NCBI RefSeq assembly: GCF_001650715.1
Contig: NZ_LWQT01000109.1
Location: 124,001-188,000 of the forward strand
Reading direction: 5' to 3'
DNA from: Paramagnetospirillum marisnigri
GTDB lineage: Bacteria; Pseudomonadota; Alphaproteobacteria; Rhodospirillales; Magnetospirillaceae
Length of the DNA stretch: 64,000 nt
Under the pieces are notes generated by a model. That model ran no database searches and was not told the DNA's origin. It saw only the letters and a program-made list of their open reading frames with translations. The translations under genes were made by a program, and so were the position numbers. This document shows, one piece after another, positions 51,008 to 60,422 of this stretch (position 1 is its first letter; each line of letters begins with the position of its first letter).

Positions 51008-52000
51008 ATGCTGCCCGAGACCATGACCTGCGTCGAGATTTCCACCCCCGGCGCGCCCGAGGTGCTGAAACCGGCCACCCGCCCGACGCCCACCCCCCGC
51101 ACCGGCGAGGTGGTGATCAAGGTGGCCGCCGCCGGGATCAACCGTCCCGACGTGCTGCAACGCCAGGGCGCCTATCCGGCGCCGCCCGGCGCCTCGGACC
51201 TGCCCGGCCTGGAAGTGGCGGGCACCATCGCCGCCCTGGGCGAGGGAGTCACCGCCCCTGCCCTGGGCGCCGAGGTCTGCGCCCTGGTTCCCGGCGGCGG
51301 CTATGCTGAATATGTGGCGGTGGACGCGCGGCTGTGCCTGCCCCTGCCCACTGGCTATGACATGGTGCGGGCGGCGGCGCTGCCGGAAACCTTCTTCACC
51401 GTCTGGCACAATGTGGTGGAACGCGGCCAGTTGAAGGCGGGGGAAAGCTTCCTGGTCCATGGCGGCGCCAGCGGTATCGGCACCACCGCCATCCAACTGG
51501 CCAAAGCCCTGGGCGCCACGGTATTCACCACCGCGTCCGGTGCGACCAAGTGCAAGGCCTGCGCCGATCTGGGCGCCGACCGCGCCATCGACTACACCGC
51601 CGAGGACTTCGTCGAGGTGATCAAGGCAGAGACCAAGGGCAAGGGCGTCAATGTGATCCTCGACATGGTGGGCGGCGACTATATCCCGCGCAACATCAAG
51701 TCGCTGGCCGCCGATGGCCGTCTGGTGTCCATCGCCTTCCTGCGGGGATCGAGCGCCGAGGTCAACCTGATGCCGGTGATGCTGAAGCGCCTGACCCTGA
51801 CCGGCTCGACGCTGCGTCCCCAGTCCAACGAAGCCAAGGCGCGCATGGCCCAAGGGCTGGCACGGACTGTCTGGCCGCTGATCGAAGCCGACAGGATCGC
51901 GCCGGTGATCCACGCCACCTTCCCCCTGGCCGAGGCCGCCGAGGCCCATCGCCTGATGGAAAGCAACGCCCATATCGGCAAGATCGTGCTGACACTCTGA
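51008..52000 (+). CDS. Zinc-free NAD(P)H:quinone oxidoreductase (MDR family)
   Basis: The 330-residue enzyme is of the medium-chain reductase family. It has GVNRPDVLQRQG-like INRPDVLQRQGAYP, VHGGASGIGTTAIQLAKALG (NADPH binding) and no catalytic zinc cysteines. It fits the PIG3/QOR type that reduces quinones. ATG 51008 is used; ATG 51023 (MTCVEIS) is also possible. Confidence 0.9.
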   Translation: MLPETMTCVEISTPGAPEVLKPATRPTPTPRTGEVVIKVAAAGINRPDVLQRQGAYPAPPGASDLPGLEVAGTIAALGEGVTAPALGAEVCALVPGGGYAEYVAVDARLCLPLPTGYDMVRAAALPETFFTVWHNVVERGQLKAGESFLVHGGASGIGTTAIQLAKALGATVFTTASGATKCKACADLGADRAIDYTAEDFVEVIKAETKGKGVNVILDMVGGDYIPRNIKSLAADGRLVSIAFLRGSSAEVNLMPVMLKRLTLTGSTLRPQSNEAKARMAQGLARTVWPLIEADRIAPVIHATFPLAEAAEAHRLMESNAHIGKIVLTL

Positions 52001-52014
52001 GGACGGCCTTATCC

Positions 52015-52776
52015 ATGACCCAGCCCCTGTACGATCTTCCCGCCTGCCTGCCCTCCGGCGTCGTCGAGGACCAGGACAATATCAACCGCTTCACCGGCTT
52101 CATCAATGCCTTCGCCCATGCCGGACTCAACCTGCCGGGCGGCGCCCTGTACTTCGCAGATGGCGTCATGGCCTTCTTCCGCCAGACAGGATTCTTGGGC
52201 AACCAGGACTTCACCGCCGCCGTCGACAAACATGCCTTGTCCGTCACCGAGCGCACCACCATCTGGCGGGCCCATACCTCGGTATGGGCGGCGAAAAGTT
52301 GCGCTGGCCTCGACGGTGACTTCGTGGAATTCGGCACCCATCTCGGCACCACGCCGCTGGTGATCAACGACTGCCTGCCCGGTATTTTCTCGGCCCGCAC
52401 CCTGTGGCTCTACGACCTGTTCGAGGCCGACGAGCAGTATTTCGGCGACCTGCCCGAGGACGCCTTCGCCTTTGTCCAGCGCCGCCTCGCCGGGATCAAT
52501 GCCCGGATCATCAAGGGCGCCCTGCCGGACTCCTTCCTGGACAGCGGCCCCGAGCGCATCGCCTTCGCCCATCTGGACGTGACCCATGCCCAGATCGAGC
52601 GGGAGCTGCTGGCCGCCTTCCTGGACCGGGTGGTGCCTGGCGGTATCATCCTGTTCGGCAATTACGGGCATTGCCTGGCGCCCTACCGGGATATCCAGTC
52701 CGCCATTGATTCGGTGCTGGGCCAGTACGCGGTGCTGGAACTGCCCACCGGCCAGGGACTGTTCGTCAAGCGCTGA
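52015..52776 (+). CDS. Probable TylF/MycF-type SAM-dependent methyltransferase
   Basis: The 253-residue protein has a class I methyltransferase core with FVEFGTHLGTTPL (SAM loop) and an AHLDVTHAQIER segment. This resembles the TylF/MycF-like family, where an Asp pair binds metal. The substrate is unknown. It starts 14 bp after the oxidoreductase stop and probably shares its transcript. Confidence 0.7.
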   Translation: MTQPLYDLPACLPSGVVEDQDNINRFTGFINAFAHAGLNLPGGALYFADGVMAFFRQTGFLGNQDFTAAVDKHALSVTERTTIWRAHTSVWAAKSCAGLDGDFVEFGTHLGTTPLVINDCLPGIFSARTLWLYDLFEADEQYFGDLPEDAFAFVQRRLAGINARIIKGALPDSFLDSGPERIAFAHLDVTHAQIERELLAAFLDRVVPGGIILFGNYGHCLAPYRDIQSAIDSVLGQYAVLELPTGQGLFVKR

Positions 52777-52796
52777 GCAGGCCAAAGCGCTAGGAT

Positions 52797-52825
52797 TTGA
52801 CCGCCGGGGCATTCCTCCCTATAAC
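52797..52825 (+). promoter_or_regulatory. Sigma-70 promoter of trcR
   Basis: TTGACC, a 17-base spacer and TATAAC form a good housekeeping promoter. The predicted start near 52833 leaves a leader of about 170 nt before trcR. Confidence 0.75.
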
Positions 52826-52875
52826 TAGGGCACATTCCACGGATCGTCGCCGTCCGTCATGGGGGCCTTCGGGAC

Positions 52876-52951
52876 CCGGCGGACCGTCAGTACAGCTTGC
52901 GGGCAGGCACCCGCCCCGTCCTTAACGGATGGCGGGGTGCCAGTCCGCCGG
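52876..52951 (+). promoter_or_regulatory. Structured leader RNA of trcR
   Basis: A nine-base closing stem, CCGGCGGAC (52876-52884) with GTCCGCCGG (52943-52951), encloses a hairpin with GGCACCC/GGGTGCC arms (52906-52912 and 52935-52941) and an inner CCGT/ACGG pair. It lies between the promoter and the ribosome site. I do not recognise a known riboswitch class. Confidence 0.5.
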
Positions 52952-53006
52952 AGCCGCCGAACCATCGCTTGGGGCGGACTTCGTGAATAATGATAAAGGA
53001 GGTATC

Positions 53007-53582
53007 ATGGCCCTGCCGCTCATGCCCAAGGCGACCGCCGTCTGGCTGGTCGAGAACACCGCGCTGACCTTCGAACAGGTCGCTGATTTCTGCGGTCTGC
53101 ATCCGCTGGAAATCCAGGCCATCGCCGATGGCGAGGTGGCCGTGGGCATCGTTGGACTCGACCCCGTGGCCAATGGCCAGGTCACCCGCGCCGAGATCGA
53201 CCGCTGCGAGGCCAATCCCGATGCCCGCCTGAAGCTGACGGTGACCGACATTCCGCAGTCCAACGCCAAGCCCAAGGGCGCCCGCTACACTCCGGTTTCC
53301 AAGCGCCAGGACCGTCCCGACGCCATCGCCTGGATCATCAAGCACCATCCGGAAATGTCGGATGCCGCCATTTCCAAGCTGATCGGCACCACCAAGCCGA
53401 CCATCCAGTCGGTGCGCGACAAGACCCACTGGAACGCCGCCAATATCAAGCCGCGCAATCCGGTGACGCTTGGCATGTGCTCGGAAGCCGACCTGGAGAA
53501 GGCGGTGGCGCTGTCCGGCCGTACCCGCATGCACCACGAGGATGTCGTCGCCCAGCACGAAGAGGCCCCGGCCGAGGAATAA
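53007..53582 (+). CDS. trcR: Cell-cycle transcriptional regulator TrcR (DUF1013)
   Basis: The 191-residue protein matches the DUF1013/TrcR family of alphaproteobacteria, with ATAVWLVENTALTFEQVADF and RPDAIAWIIKHHPEMSD. It associates with RNA polymerase in relatives and affects cell-cycle genes. AAAGGAGGTATC directly before ATG 53007 is a strong ribosome site. It is followed by a bidirectional terminator. Confidence 0.93.
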   Translation: MALPLMPKATAVWLVENTALTFEQVADFCGLHPLEIQAIADGEVAVGIVGLDPVANGQVTRAEIDRCEANPDARLKLTVTDIPQSNAKPKGARYTPVSKRQDRPDAIAWIIKHHPEMSDAAISKLIGTTKPTIQSVRDKTHWNAANIKPRNPVTLGMCSEADLEKAVALSGRTRMHHEDVVAQHEEAPAEE

Positions 53583-53609
53583 GCCGGTCCGGCAACCATG
53601 ACGAAAAAA

Positions 53610-53639
53610 CGCCCGCCGGGAAAGCCCGGCGGGCGTTTT
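53610..53639. terminator. Bidirectional intrinsic terminator between trcR and the AsmA-like gene
   Basis: CGCCCGCCGGG and CCCGGCGGGCG form an 11-base stem with loop AAAG. It is flanked by an A-run on the left and TTTT on the right, so it can end transcripts from both sides. Confidence 0.92.
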
Positions 53640-56600
53640 CATTTGGCGGCGGGCTTCTCCGCCCCCTTGCGGGCGTCGGTGGCGCTGCCATCGTCGAAGA
53701 TGTTGAACAGCTTACGCAGGAAGCCCGGGGTCAACGCCGACAGGGGATTGACCATGACGCTGGGATCATTGGTCGGCCCCTTCATGGAGTAGTTGAAGGC
53801 CACAAGTCCGCCGCCCTTGTCGCCGCCGGTGATCAGCCAGCCCAGCACCGGAATATTGCCCAACACGCTATTGAGCACATAGGCGGGCACCACAGTGCCT
53901 TCCAGCGCCATCTGCGAGCGGTCCATATCCACCTGCCCCTTGGCGGTCAGGCCCAGGGCGGGTCCCCAGGCGCGGCCGTCACGGATGTCAAGCAGACCCT
54001 CTGACAGGACGAACGGAGCTTCCAGCGACGAGAAGCCGACACCTTCACCCTGAAGCACGTCGACGATGCCCGCCATGGCGATCACGGTCAGCAGCCGGGC
54101 CAGGGCCGGAGCATTGCGGATGTGATAATCACTGATGCGGGCCGTGCCGATGAAGGGCTGCTCCGGCTTGGAATCGTCGATATGGCCCTCGACCGAAAGC
54201 TCGCCGCCGGTCAGGTCGTCATAGACGTCGAAAGTGCGCAACACCGTCCCGGCATCACCGGAGGATATCTGGAAATTCCGCCGCTTCGGGCCACCGGGAG
54301 CGATGGCGGCGCTGAAGGTCTTGCCACCGGGCAATCCGCCCTTCAGCGAGATGTTCTGCCATTCCTCGGCATCGCGCTGCATGGTGACGCTGGCATTGCT
54401 CAGCGCCCCCTTGCCCGACACCCACAGGCTCTTGGCGGTGGCGTTGACCGACATGGGCGGCGGTTTGTCGGACTTCTCGCCGCGCTTCTGGGCCTCGTCG
54501 CGGGTGATGGCGGGCTCGGCGTCGAAGCTGGCGCCCTTGAACACCACATCCATGCCGCCGCCCTTGTCGGAGCGGAGCGACAAAGTCGCCTCGCCATTGG
54601 TGCGGCCATAGACCAGACGGTTCAGTTCCACCTTGCGGGCTCGCCCCTCGACAAAACTCGCGGAGCCCAGCACGTCCAGGTCTCCGGCCTTGACCGCGAA
54701 ACCAGGCACCGAGCCCACCAGCCGATGATCCAGCTTCACCAGGGCCTCGGCGGAGCCGACCTTGCCTGGCGGCTTGCTCCAGCCCAGTCCGGGCAGTTGC
54801 ATGCTGGCGGCCGTCAGGTCGATCCGGGCGTCGATCTCGCCCTTGCCGCCGTCAGAGAACGAGGCCACCACATCGGCCGCCACCGGCCCGGCGATAAAGG
54901 GAGCGACGAAGGGTGGGCCGTCGAGACCCAAAAGCTTGCGCTTGTCCTCGGGCACCTCGGGCGCCTTCAACTGGTAGCGCGAGCGGAACGGCTGGTTCTT
55001 GGCCGAGAAATTCTCGCGCCACACCAGATTGGCGGGAATCCCGGCCAGCACGATGGGACCGCTGGCGTCCAGGCCCTTGGCGTCCACATCCAGGCTGAGG
55101 ATGCCGTCATCCAGATCCAGCCCCATCATCACACTGGGAATGCGCACGCCCTTGACGGTGGCCGAGGCCTTGATGCCGATATCGTCGAGGCGCAAATCCT
55201 TGAGCAGCGGGAATTTCAGCCGCACCCGGGCCAGGGCGGCACCGCCCACCTTGGCCGGTTCGATCCCCAGCGCCCTTGCATAGCGCAGCGGCGGATTATC
55301 GATCAGTTTCAGGGCATCGGTGGCGGGGCCGTTGATGGACAGGTCGATATCGGCGAACTGGTCTTCCTTGTCCAGACCGGACAGCACCACCAACCCTTCC
55401 TTCAGCCTGAGACCGTAGACATCCCCCGCCTTCAGCGCGATGCGGAAGCTTTCGGCATCGAACGTACAAGACGCCGCCACATTGCGGGCGGGCGGCATGG
55501 GGCGCAGGTAATCGACGCTGGCGCCTTCGGCCTGCATCTGTCCCGACAGGTGGTCCAGCACCACATCGTCGAATTTCCCCGAAGCCGAGCGGGCCGACAG
55601 GGTGATGGAGCCTTCGCGCAGCATTCCCTTCGAGATGTTGGGAATCACCCAGTCACGGGCGTTCTGGGCCAGACCGTTGGGCCACAGATCCTTGACCTGA
55701 TCCACCGGGACTTCGCGAAAGCCGCCATCGGCCTTGACCGAGGTCTCGCCGCCCAGCCCGTCCACCACCGCCGCCAGGGTGAAGACCGGGCCGCCCAGGT
55801 CGATCCTGGCCTCGGCCAGATCAATGCGGCTAAGGTCACGGCTGATCTCGCCGCGCAGGGCGGCCGAGGCGACTTTGTGGCGGGTCAGGAACGGCTCGGG
55901 CAGGTCCAGGGTTCCGGCCCCGCCCGACAGATCGAATCCCAGCCGCTCGACGGCACCACCGCCGCCCAGGCGCAGGGTCACGCTCCCCGCCAGCGGCATG
56001 TCGATCACGCCCAGATGGGCGAAGGGACCACCGAAGCTCGCGAAGACCGCCGGGCGGATTCCCCCCAGGCGCAGACCGGCGTCCAGGGACCCATCCGCCT
56101 TGTGATAGGCGGCCTCCAGCCTGATCTCGCCCGCCTCGCCCGACAGCTCCAGACTGGCGCTGCCGCGCGCAGTCACCCCGTCCGCCACCCTGCGGATTTC
56201 CAGGCCGACGCCCGGCGCATGCCAGGCGGTTCCCCGGCCCTGGTCCTCGACCATCAGGTCGGCATTGCGGATGGACAGGATTTGCAGCGCCCGGCCCGGC
56301 TTGGCGGAATCGGGGGCGCCCAGCATGGCGTCCTTGATGGCGGCGACCACCGCCCCGGCATCGGCGGGAGCCTGATCCTCCTCGGCCGTTGCCGAGCCGA
56401 TGCCCCACAGGATTTGGCCGTCGGTGCCGCGCACCAGCCGCACCTTGGCGCCGTGCAGGCGGATGGAATGGGGCGCGATGACGCCTTGGAGCAAGGCGCG
56501 CCCGCTCAGCGACAGCCCCATATCCGGCACCGAGGCGATGGGCTGGCCGCCCTCTCCCACATAGGCGCGGACGTTGTAGGCGTGGATTTCCAGCATGCGC

Positions 56601-56818
56601 TCGGCGCCGCCCAGCGCCAGGACGGTGGTGTCGAGCCGGACCCGCAGCGATCCGTCCTTGGCGGTCAGGCCGCCTTCGATATAGGGGGTGAGAAAATCAA
56701 GCGCCACCGGCCCGTTGGACAGACGCCACAGGAACGCAGGGACAGCAATCAACAGAACCGCCAGGACAGCCCCGATGAATTGGAACAAACTCCTAACGGC
56801 GCCGTGAACCACTCGCAC
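53639..56818 (-). CDS. AsmA/YhdP-like envelope protein
   Basis: The 1059-residue protein has one N-terminal membrane helix (about 12-32) and a long beta-rich periplasmic body. It fits the AsmA-like YhdP group (DUF3971), and the C-terminal AsmA region has GLLDIRDGRAWGPALGLTAKG. These proteins are thought to move phospholipid across the periplasm. The open frame runs on to 57460, but that part is the antisense of glnE. The start is taken as GTG 56818 (AGGA six bases upstream); GTG 56812 is possible. Confidence 0.85.
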   Translation of the reverse strand: MRVVHGAVRSLFQFIGAVLAVLLIAVPAFLWRLSNGPVALDFLTPYIEGGLTAKDGSLRVRLDTTVLALGGAERMLEIHAYNVRAYVGEGGQPIASVPDMGLSLSGRALLQGVIAPHSIRLHGAKVRLVRGTDGQILWGIGSATAEEDQAPADAGAVVAAIKDAMLGAPDSAKPGRALQILSIRNADLMVEDQGRGTAWHAPGVGLEIRRVADGVTARGSASLELSGEAGEIRLEAAYHKADGSLDAGLRLGGIRPAVFASFGGPFAHLGVIDMPLAGSVTLRLGGGGAVERLGFDLSGGAGTLDLPEPFLTRHKVASAALRGEISRDLSRIDLAEARIDLGGPVFTLAAVVDGLGGETSVKADGGFREVPVDQVKDLWPNGLAQNARDWVIPNISKGMLREGSITLSARSASGKFDDVVLDHLSGQMQAEGASVDYLRPMPPARNVAASCTFDAESFRIALKAGDVYGLRLKEGLVVLSGLDKEDQFADIDLSINGPATDALKLIDNPPLRYARALGIEPAKVGGAALARVRLKFPLLKDLRLDDIGIKASATVKGVRIPSVMMGLDLDDGILSLDVDAKGLDASGPIVLAGIPANLVWRENFSAKNQPFRSRYQLKAPEVPEDKRKLLGLDGPPFVAPFIAGPVAADVVASFSDGGKGEIDARIDLTAASMQLPGLGWSKPPGKVGSAEALVKLDHRLVGSVPGFAVKAGDLDVLGSASFVEGRARKVELNRLVYGRTNGEATLSLRSDKGGGMDVVFKGASFDAEPAITRDEAQKRGEKSDKPPPMSVNATAKSLWVSGKGALSNASVTMQRDAEEWQNISLKGGLPGGKTFSAAIAPGGPKRRNFQISSGDAGTVLRTFDVYDDLTGGELSVEGHIDDSKPEQPFIGTARISDYHIRNAPALARLLTVIAMAGIVDVLQGEGVGFSSLEAPFVLSEGLLDIRDGRAWGPALGLTAKGQVDMDRSQMALEGTVVPAYVLNSVLGNIPVLGWLITGGDKGGGLVAFNYSMKGPTNDPSVMVNPLSALTPGFLRKLFNIFDDGSATDARKGAEKPAAK

Positions 56819-56885
56819 CCGCCTTCCTGACCATGACCGCTTGACCCTCGCTGCCCTATTCAGCAGTGTGAAGCAACCACAACCC

Positions 56886-59870
56886 ATGGGGTCGCACAAG
56901 GTGAGTTTTCCGCTAGACGAAGCTTTCTTCCCCCGAGTTGCCGAGCGCAATCGCGTCGATGTCGGTCTGGCCCGCTGGGCCGAGGCCGCCGATGGTCTCG
57001 ATGACGCCGATCTGGCCGCCTTCATGCGCTCCCTGCCGAGCCGTCCCGGCATCGGATTGCTGCTGGAAGGGGTGTTCGGCAACAGCCCCTTCCTGACTCT
57101 CTGCCTAGAGAAAGAGCCTGAATTCCTACGCCATACCCTGGATGTGGGGCCGGATGCGGCGCTGCACGGCCTGATCGCCGGGTTGGAGCGCGACCTGGGA
57201 GAAGAGACGGACCTGGCCCGGCTGACGACCCAATTGCGCGTGGCCAAGCGGCGTTGTTCCCTGTTGGCCGCCCTGGCCGATCTGGGCGGCGCCTGGCCGC
57301 TGGAAAAAGTGACGGGCTCGCTGTCGCTGCTGGCCGAGACCGCCATCCGCCTCGCCGTCCGCTTCCTGCTGCGTCGGGAAGTCGAGCGGGGCAATCTGCG
57401 ACTGCCCCATCCCGACGATCCCGAGCGGGACTCGGGGGTGATCGTGCTGGGCATGGGCAAGCTGGGGGCGGGCGAGCTAAATTATTCCAGCGATATCGAC
57501 CTGATCGTGTTCTACGACCATGAAAAGCTGGTCTATCTCGGCCGCAAGAGCATCCAGGAATGCATCATCGCCCTGACCAAGGACCTGGTACGCATCCTGG
57601 ATGAGCGCACCGCCGACGGCTATGTCTTCCGCACCGATCTGCGCCTGCGACCCGATCCCGGCTCCACCCCGCCCGCCGTGGCGCTGGTGGCGGCGGAAGC
57701 CTATTACGAGGGCTTCGGCCAGAACTGGGAACGCGCCGCCATGATCAAGGCGCGACAGGTGGCGGGCGATACCGAGACCGGCGCCGCCTTCCTCAAATTC
57801 CTGCGCCCGTTCATCTGGCGCAAGTCCCTGGATTTCGCCGCCATCCAGGACATCCATTCCATCAAGCGCCAGATCAACGCCCACAAGGGCGGCCGCACCA
57901 TCGCGGTGGCCGGTCACAACGTCAAGCTGGGCCGGGGCGGCATCCGCGAGATCGAGTTCTTCGCCCAGACCCAGCAATTGATCTGGGGCGGACGCCAGCC
58001 GGAGATGCGGGTCTCGGGAACCCTGGCGGCGCTCGGCGCCCTGTCGGCGGCGGGTCATGTGACGCCCGAAGTGGTGGCGGACCTGACCCGGGCCTATCAC
58101 TATCTGCGCAAGCTGGAACACCGGCTGCAGATGGTGGACGACAAGCAGACGCAGACCATGCCGAGCAATCCCGAGCAACTGGCCGAGATCGCGGCGTTCA
58201 TGGGCTATGCGGGCGTCGACGCCTTCGCCGCCGATCTGACCGCCCATCTGATGACGGTGGAGACCCATTACGCCCATCTGTTCGAGGATGCCCCCGCCCT
58301 GGGCGCCGGTGGCAATCTGGTGTTCACCGGCGGCGAGAATGACCCCGAAACCGTGCACACCATCACCGGCCTGGGCTTTTCCAACGCCGAGGCGGTGTGT
58401 TCCACCATCCGGGGCTGGCATCACGGACGGGTGCGGGCCACCCGCTCCACCCGTGCCCGCGAATTGTTGACCGAGCTGACTCCGGCACTGCTGAACGCAC
58501 TGGGCACCACCGCCTCGCCCGACGACGCCTTCATGCGCTTCGACGAGTTCCTGGGCCGCCTGCCCGCCGGAGTGCCGCTGTTCTCGCTGTTCTACGCCAA
58601 TCCGTCGCTGCTGGAACTGGTAGCCGAGATCATGGGCGACGCGCCGCTGCTGGCCGAGCATCTGGCCCGGCGCCCGACCCTGCTGGATTCGGTGTTGCAG
58701 GCCAAGTTCTTCGAGCCGCTGCCGCCGCAGTCCGAACTGGAGGCCGAGTTGGACAAGGCGCTGTCCCAGGCCGACGATTTCCAGCAGATGCTGGACATCT
58801 CGCGCAGTTGGGCCAATGACCGCAAGTTCCAGGTGGGCGTGCTGACGCTCCGCAGTGTCAGCGAGTCCATCGAGGCCGCCCGGGCGCTGTCCGATATCGC
58901 GGGGGCCGTGCTGTCGCGGCTGGGGCCGAGGGTGGAGGAGGAATTCGCCCGCGCCCACGGCCGCGTTGCCGGTGGCGCCTGGGTCATCCTGGCCATGGGC
59001 AAGGCGGGCGGCCGCGAGATGTCGGCCACCTCCGATCTCGACCTGATCCTGGTCTATGACGCTCCTCCGGACTCCGAGGAGTCTGATGGCGCCCGGCCAC
59101 TGGCCGCCACCACCTGGTTCGCGCGCCTCACCCAGCGCATGGTCAGCGCGCTGACCGCCAAGACCGGCGAGGGCACGCTGTACGAGGTGGATATGCGGCT
59201 GCGGCCCTCGGGCAATTCCGGCCCCATCGCCACCAGCCTGGAAAGCTTCACCCGCTATTACGACGAGGCGGCCTGGACCTGGGAGCATATGGCCCTGACC
59301 CGCGCCCGGGTGGTGGCGGGCGACAGCGCCCTGGCCGCCCGGGTCGAGGCGGTGATCAGGAACGTGCTGACCCGCGAGCGCGACTCCGCCCGGTTGCTGG
59401 CCGACGTGGCCGAGATGCGCGAGCGCATGGCCAAGGAGCACAAGGCCGCCAGCCATTGGGAGGTCAAGCATCTACGCGGCGGCCTGGTGGATATCGAATT
59501 CACCGCCCAGTATCTGCAACTGACCCATGGCCATGCCCGACCCGAAATCCTGAATACCAACACCGCCCAGGCACTGGAAAACGCCTGTGCCTGCGGCGTG
59601 TTGGAGCGGGGCGACCGCGACGCCCTGGTGGAGGCGCTGCGACTGTGGCTGGCGGTCCAGACCGTGTTGCGCCAGACCATCGCCGGAGCCTTCGACGAGG
59701 CCACGGCGCCGCGCGGACTCAAGGATGTGCTGGTCCGCGCCGCCGGACTGACCGATTTCAAGACCCTGACCGATCGCATGGATGATTGCGCCCGCGATGC
59801 CTTCGAGGTCTTCACCCGATTGGTGGCCACCCCCGCCGCCGCCCTTCCCAAGCAGGAGAATCCCGCATGA
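56886..59870 (+). CDS. glnE: Bifunctional glutamine synthetase adenylyltransferase/removase GlnE
   Basis: The 994-residue enzyme adds or removes AMP on glutamine synthetase in response to PII and glutamine. Two nucleotidyltransferase sites are visible: GMGKLGAGELNYSSDIDLI (N-terminal, removase) and AMGKAGGREMSATSDLDLI (C-terminal, transferase). ATG 56886 was chosen; GTG 56868 and TTG 56841 are in frame and none has a clear ribosome site. Its stop overlaps the peroxiredoxin start by 4 bp. Confidence 0.96.
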   Translation: MGSHKVSFPLDEAFFPRVAERNRVDVGLARWAEAADGLDDADLAAFMRSLPSRPGIGLLLEGVFGNSPFLTLCLEKEPEFLRHTLDVGPDAALHGLIAGLERDLGEETDLARLTTQLRVAKRRCSLLAALADLGGAWPLEKVTGSLSLLAETAIRLAVRFLLRREVERGNLRLPHPDDPERDSGVIVLGMGKLGAGELNYSSDIDLIVFYDHEKLVYLGRKSIQECIIALTKDLVRILDERTADGYVFRTDLRLRPDPGSTPPAVALVAAEAYYEGFGQNWERAAMIKARQVAGDTETGAAFLKFLRPFIWRKSLDFAAIQDIHSIKRQINAHKGGRTIAVAGHNVKLGRGGIREIEFFAQTQQLIWGGRQPEMRVSGTLAALGALSAAGHVTPEVVADLTRAYHYLRKLEHRLQMVDDKQTQTMPSNPEQLAEIAAFMGYAGVDAFAADLTAHLMTVETHYAHLFEDAPALGAGGNLVFTGGENDPETVHTITGLGFSNAEAVCSTIRGWHHGRVRATRSTRARELLTELTPALLNALGTTASPDDAFMRFDEFLGRLPAGVPLFSLFYANPSLLELVAEIMGDAPLLAEHLARRPTLLDSVLQAKFFEPLPPQSELEAELDKALSQADDFQQMLDISRSWANDRKFQVGVLTLRSVSESIEAARALSDIAGAVLSRLGPRVEEEFARAHGRVAGGAWVILAMGKAGGREMSATSDLDLILVYDAPPDSEESDGARPLAATTWFARLTQRMVSALTAKTGEGTLYEVDMRLRPSGNSGPIATSLESFTRYYDEAAWTWEHMALTRARVVAGDSALAARVEAVIRNVLTRERDSARLLADVAEMRERMAKEHKAASHWEVKHLRGGLVDIEFTAQYLQLTHGHARPEILNTNTAQALENACACGVLERGDRDALVEALRLWLAVQTVLRQTIAGAFDEATAPRGLKDVLVRAAGLTDFKTLTDRMDDCARDAFEVFTRLVATPAAALPKQENPA

Positions 59871-60310
59871 GCGCCCCCGATTTCACCATGACCTGCGACG
59901 ACGGCCCGGTCAGCCTGGCCGACTACCAGGGCAAGATCCTGGTGCTGTACTTCTATCCCAAGGACGACACATCGGGCTGCACCAGCCAGGCCAAGGCCTT
60001 TCGCGACGCCTTCGCCGACTTCACCGCCGCCGGGATATCGATCCTGGGCGTCTCCAAGGATTCGGTGGCCAGCCATGCCAAGTTCCGCGCCAAGCACGAG
60101 CTTCCCTTCCGCCTGGGCTCGGACCCCGATGGCGCGGTGTGCGAGGCCTATGGCGTGTGGAAGAAGAAAAGCATGTATGGCCGCGAATACATGGGCATCG
60201 AGCGCTCCACCTTCCTGATCGACAAGGACGGCGGCATCGCCCGGGAATGGCGCAAGGTCAAGGTCACCGGCCACGCCGCCGAGGTCCTGGCGGCGGCCAA
60301 GGCGCTGTGA
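59867..60310 (+). CDS. bcp: Bcp/PrxQ-type thiol peroxidase
   Basis: The 147-residue peroxiredoxin has the peroxidatic Cys38 in DDTSGCTSQAKAF. The resolving cysteine that E. coli Bcp carries five residues later is Ala here. Cys92 in DGAVCEAYGVW is placed like the resolving cysteine of other PrxQ enzymes. It reduces peroxides with thioredoxin. The start overlaps the glnE stop (ATGA), an unusual pairing of nitrogen control and redox defence. Confidence 0.93.
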   Translation: MSAPDFTMTCDDGPVSLADYQGKILVLYFYPKDDTSGCTSQAKAFRDAFADFTAAGISILGVSKDSVASHAKFRAKHELPFRLGSDPDGAVCEAYGVWKKKSMYGREYMGIERSTFLIDKDGGIAREWRKVKVTGHAAEVLAAAKAL

Positions 60311-60331
60311 TGGCGAATGCCCCCTCCCCAT

Positions 60332-60402
60332 CCCTCCCCCACCACAGGTGGGGGAGGGGGTCGAATTGCCTTTCCCCCTCCCCCGGCTTTGCCGGGGGAG
60401 GG
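60332..60402. repeat. Two GC-rich palindromes between bcp and the DUF455 gene
   Basis: CCCTCCCCCACC/GGTGGGGGAGGG (60332-60358) and CCCTCCCCCGGC/GCCGGGGGAGGG (60376-60402) share the CCCTCCCCC arm, which is also seen in the terminator at 48817. Neither has a T-tract. They belong to the wider family of palindromic elements. Confidence 0.8.
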
Positions 60403-60422
60403 TCGGAGTGGGGGCCAACATC

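Noticed and set aside
53639-57460. A 1273-codon frame extending the AsmA-like protein by about 214 residues upstream
   Set aside because: The added part is the antisense of the glnE N-terminal region, is Arg/Ser-rich and has no family similarity; a GTG start with a ribosome site and membrane helix fits at 56818.
54122-59471. Long antisense frames (902 and 664 codons) opposite the AsmA-like gene and glnE
   Set aside because: They show the same antisense composition and no recognisable domain.
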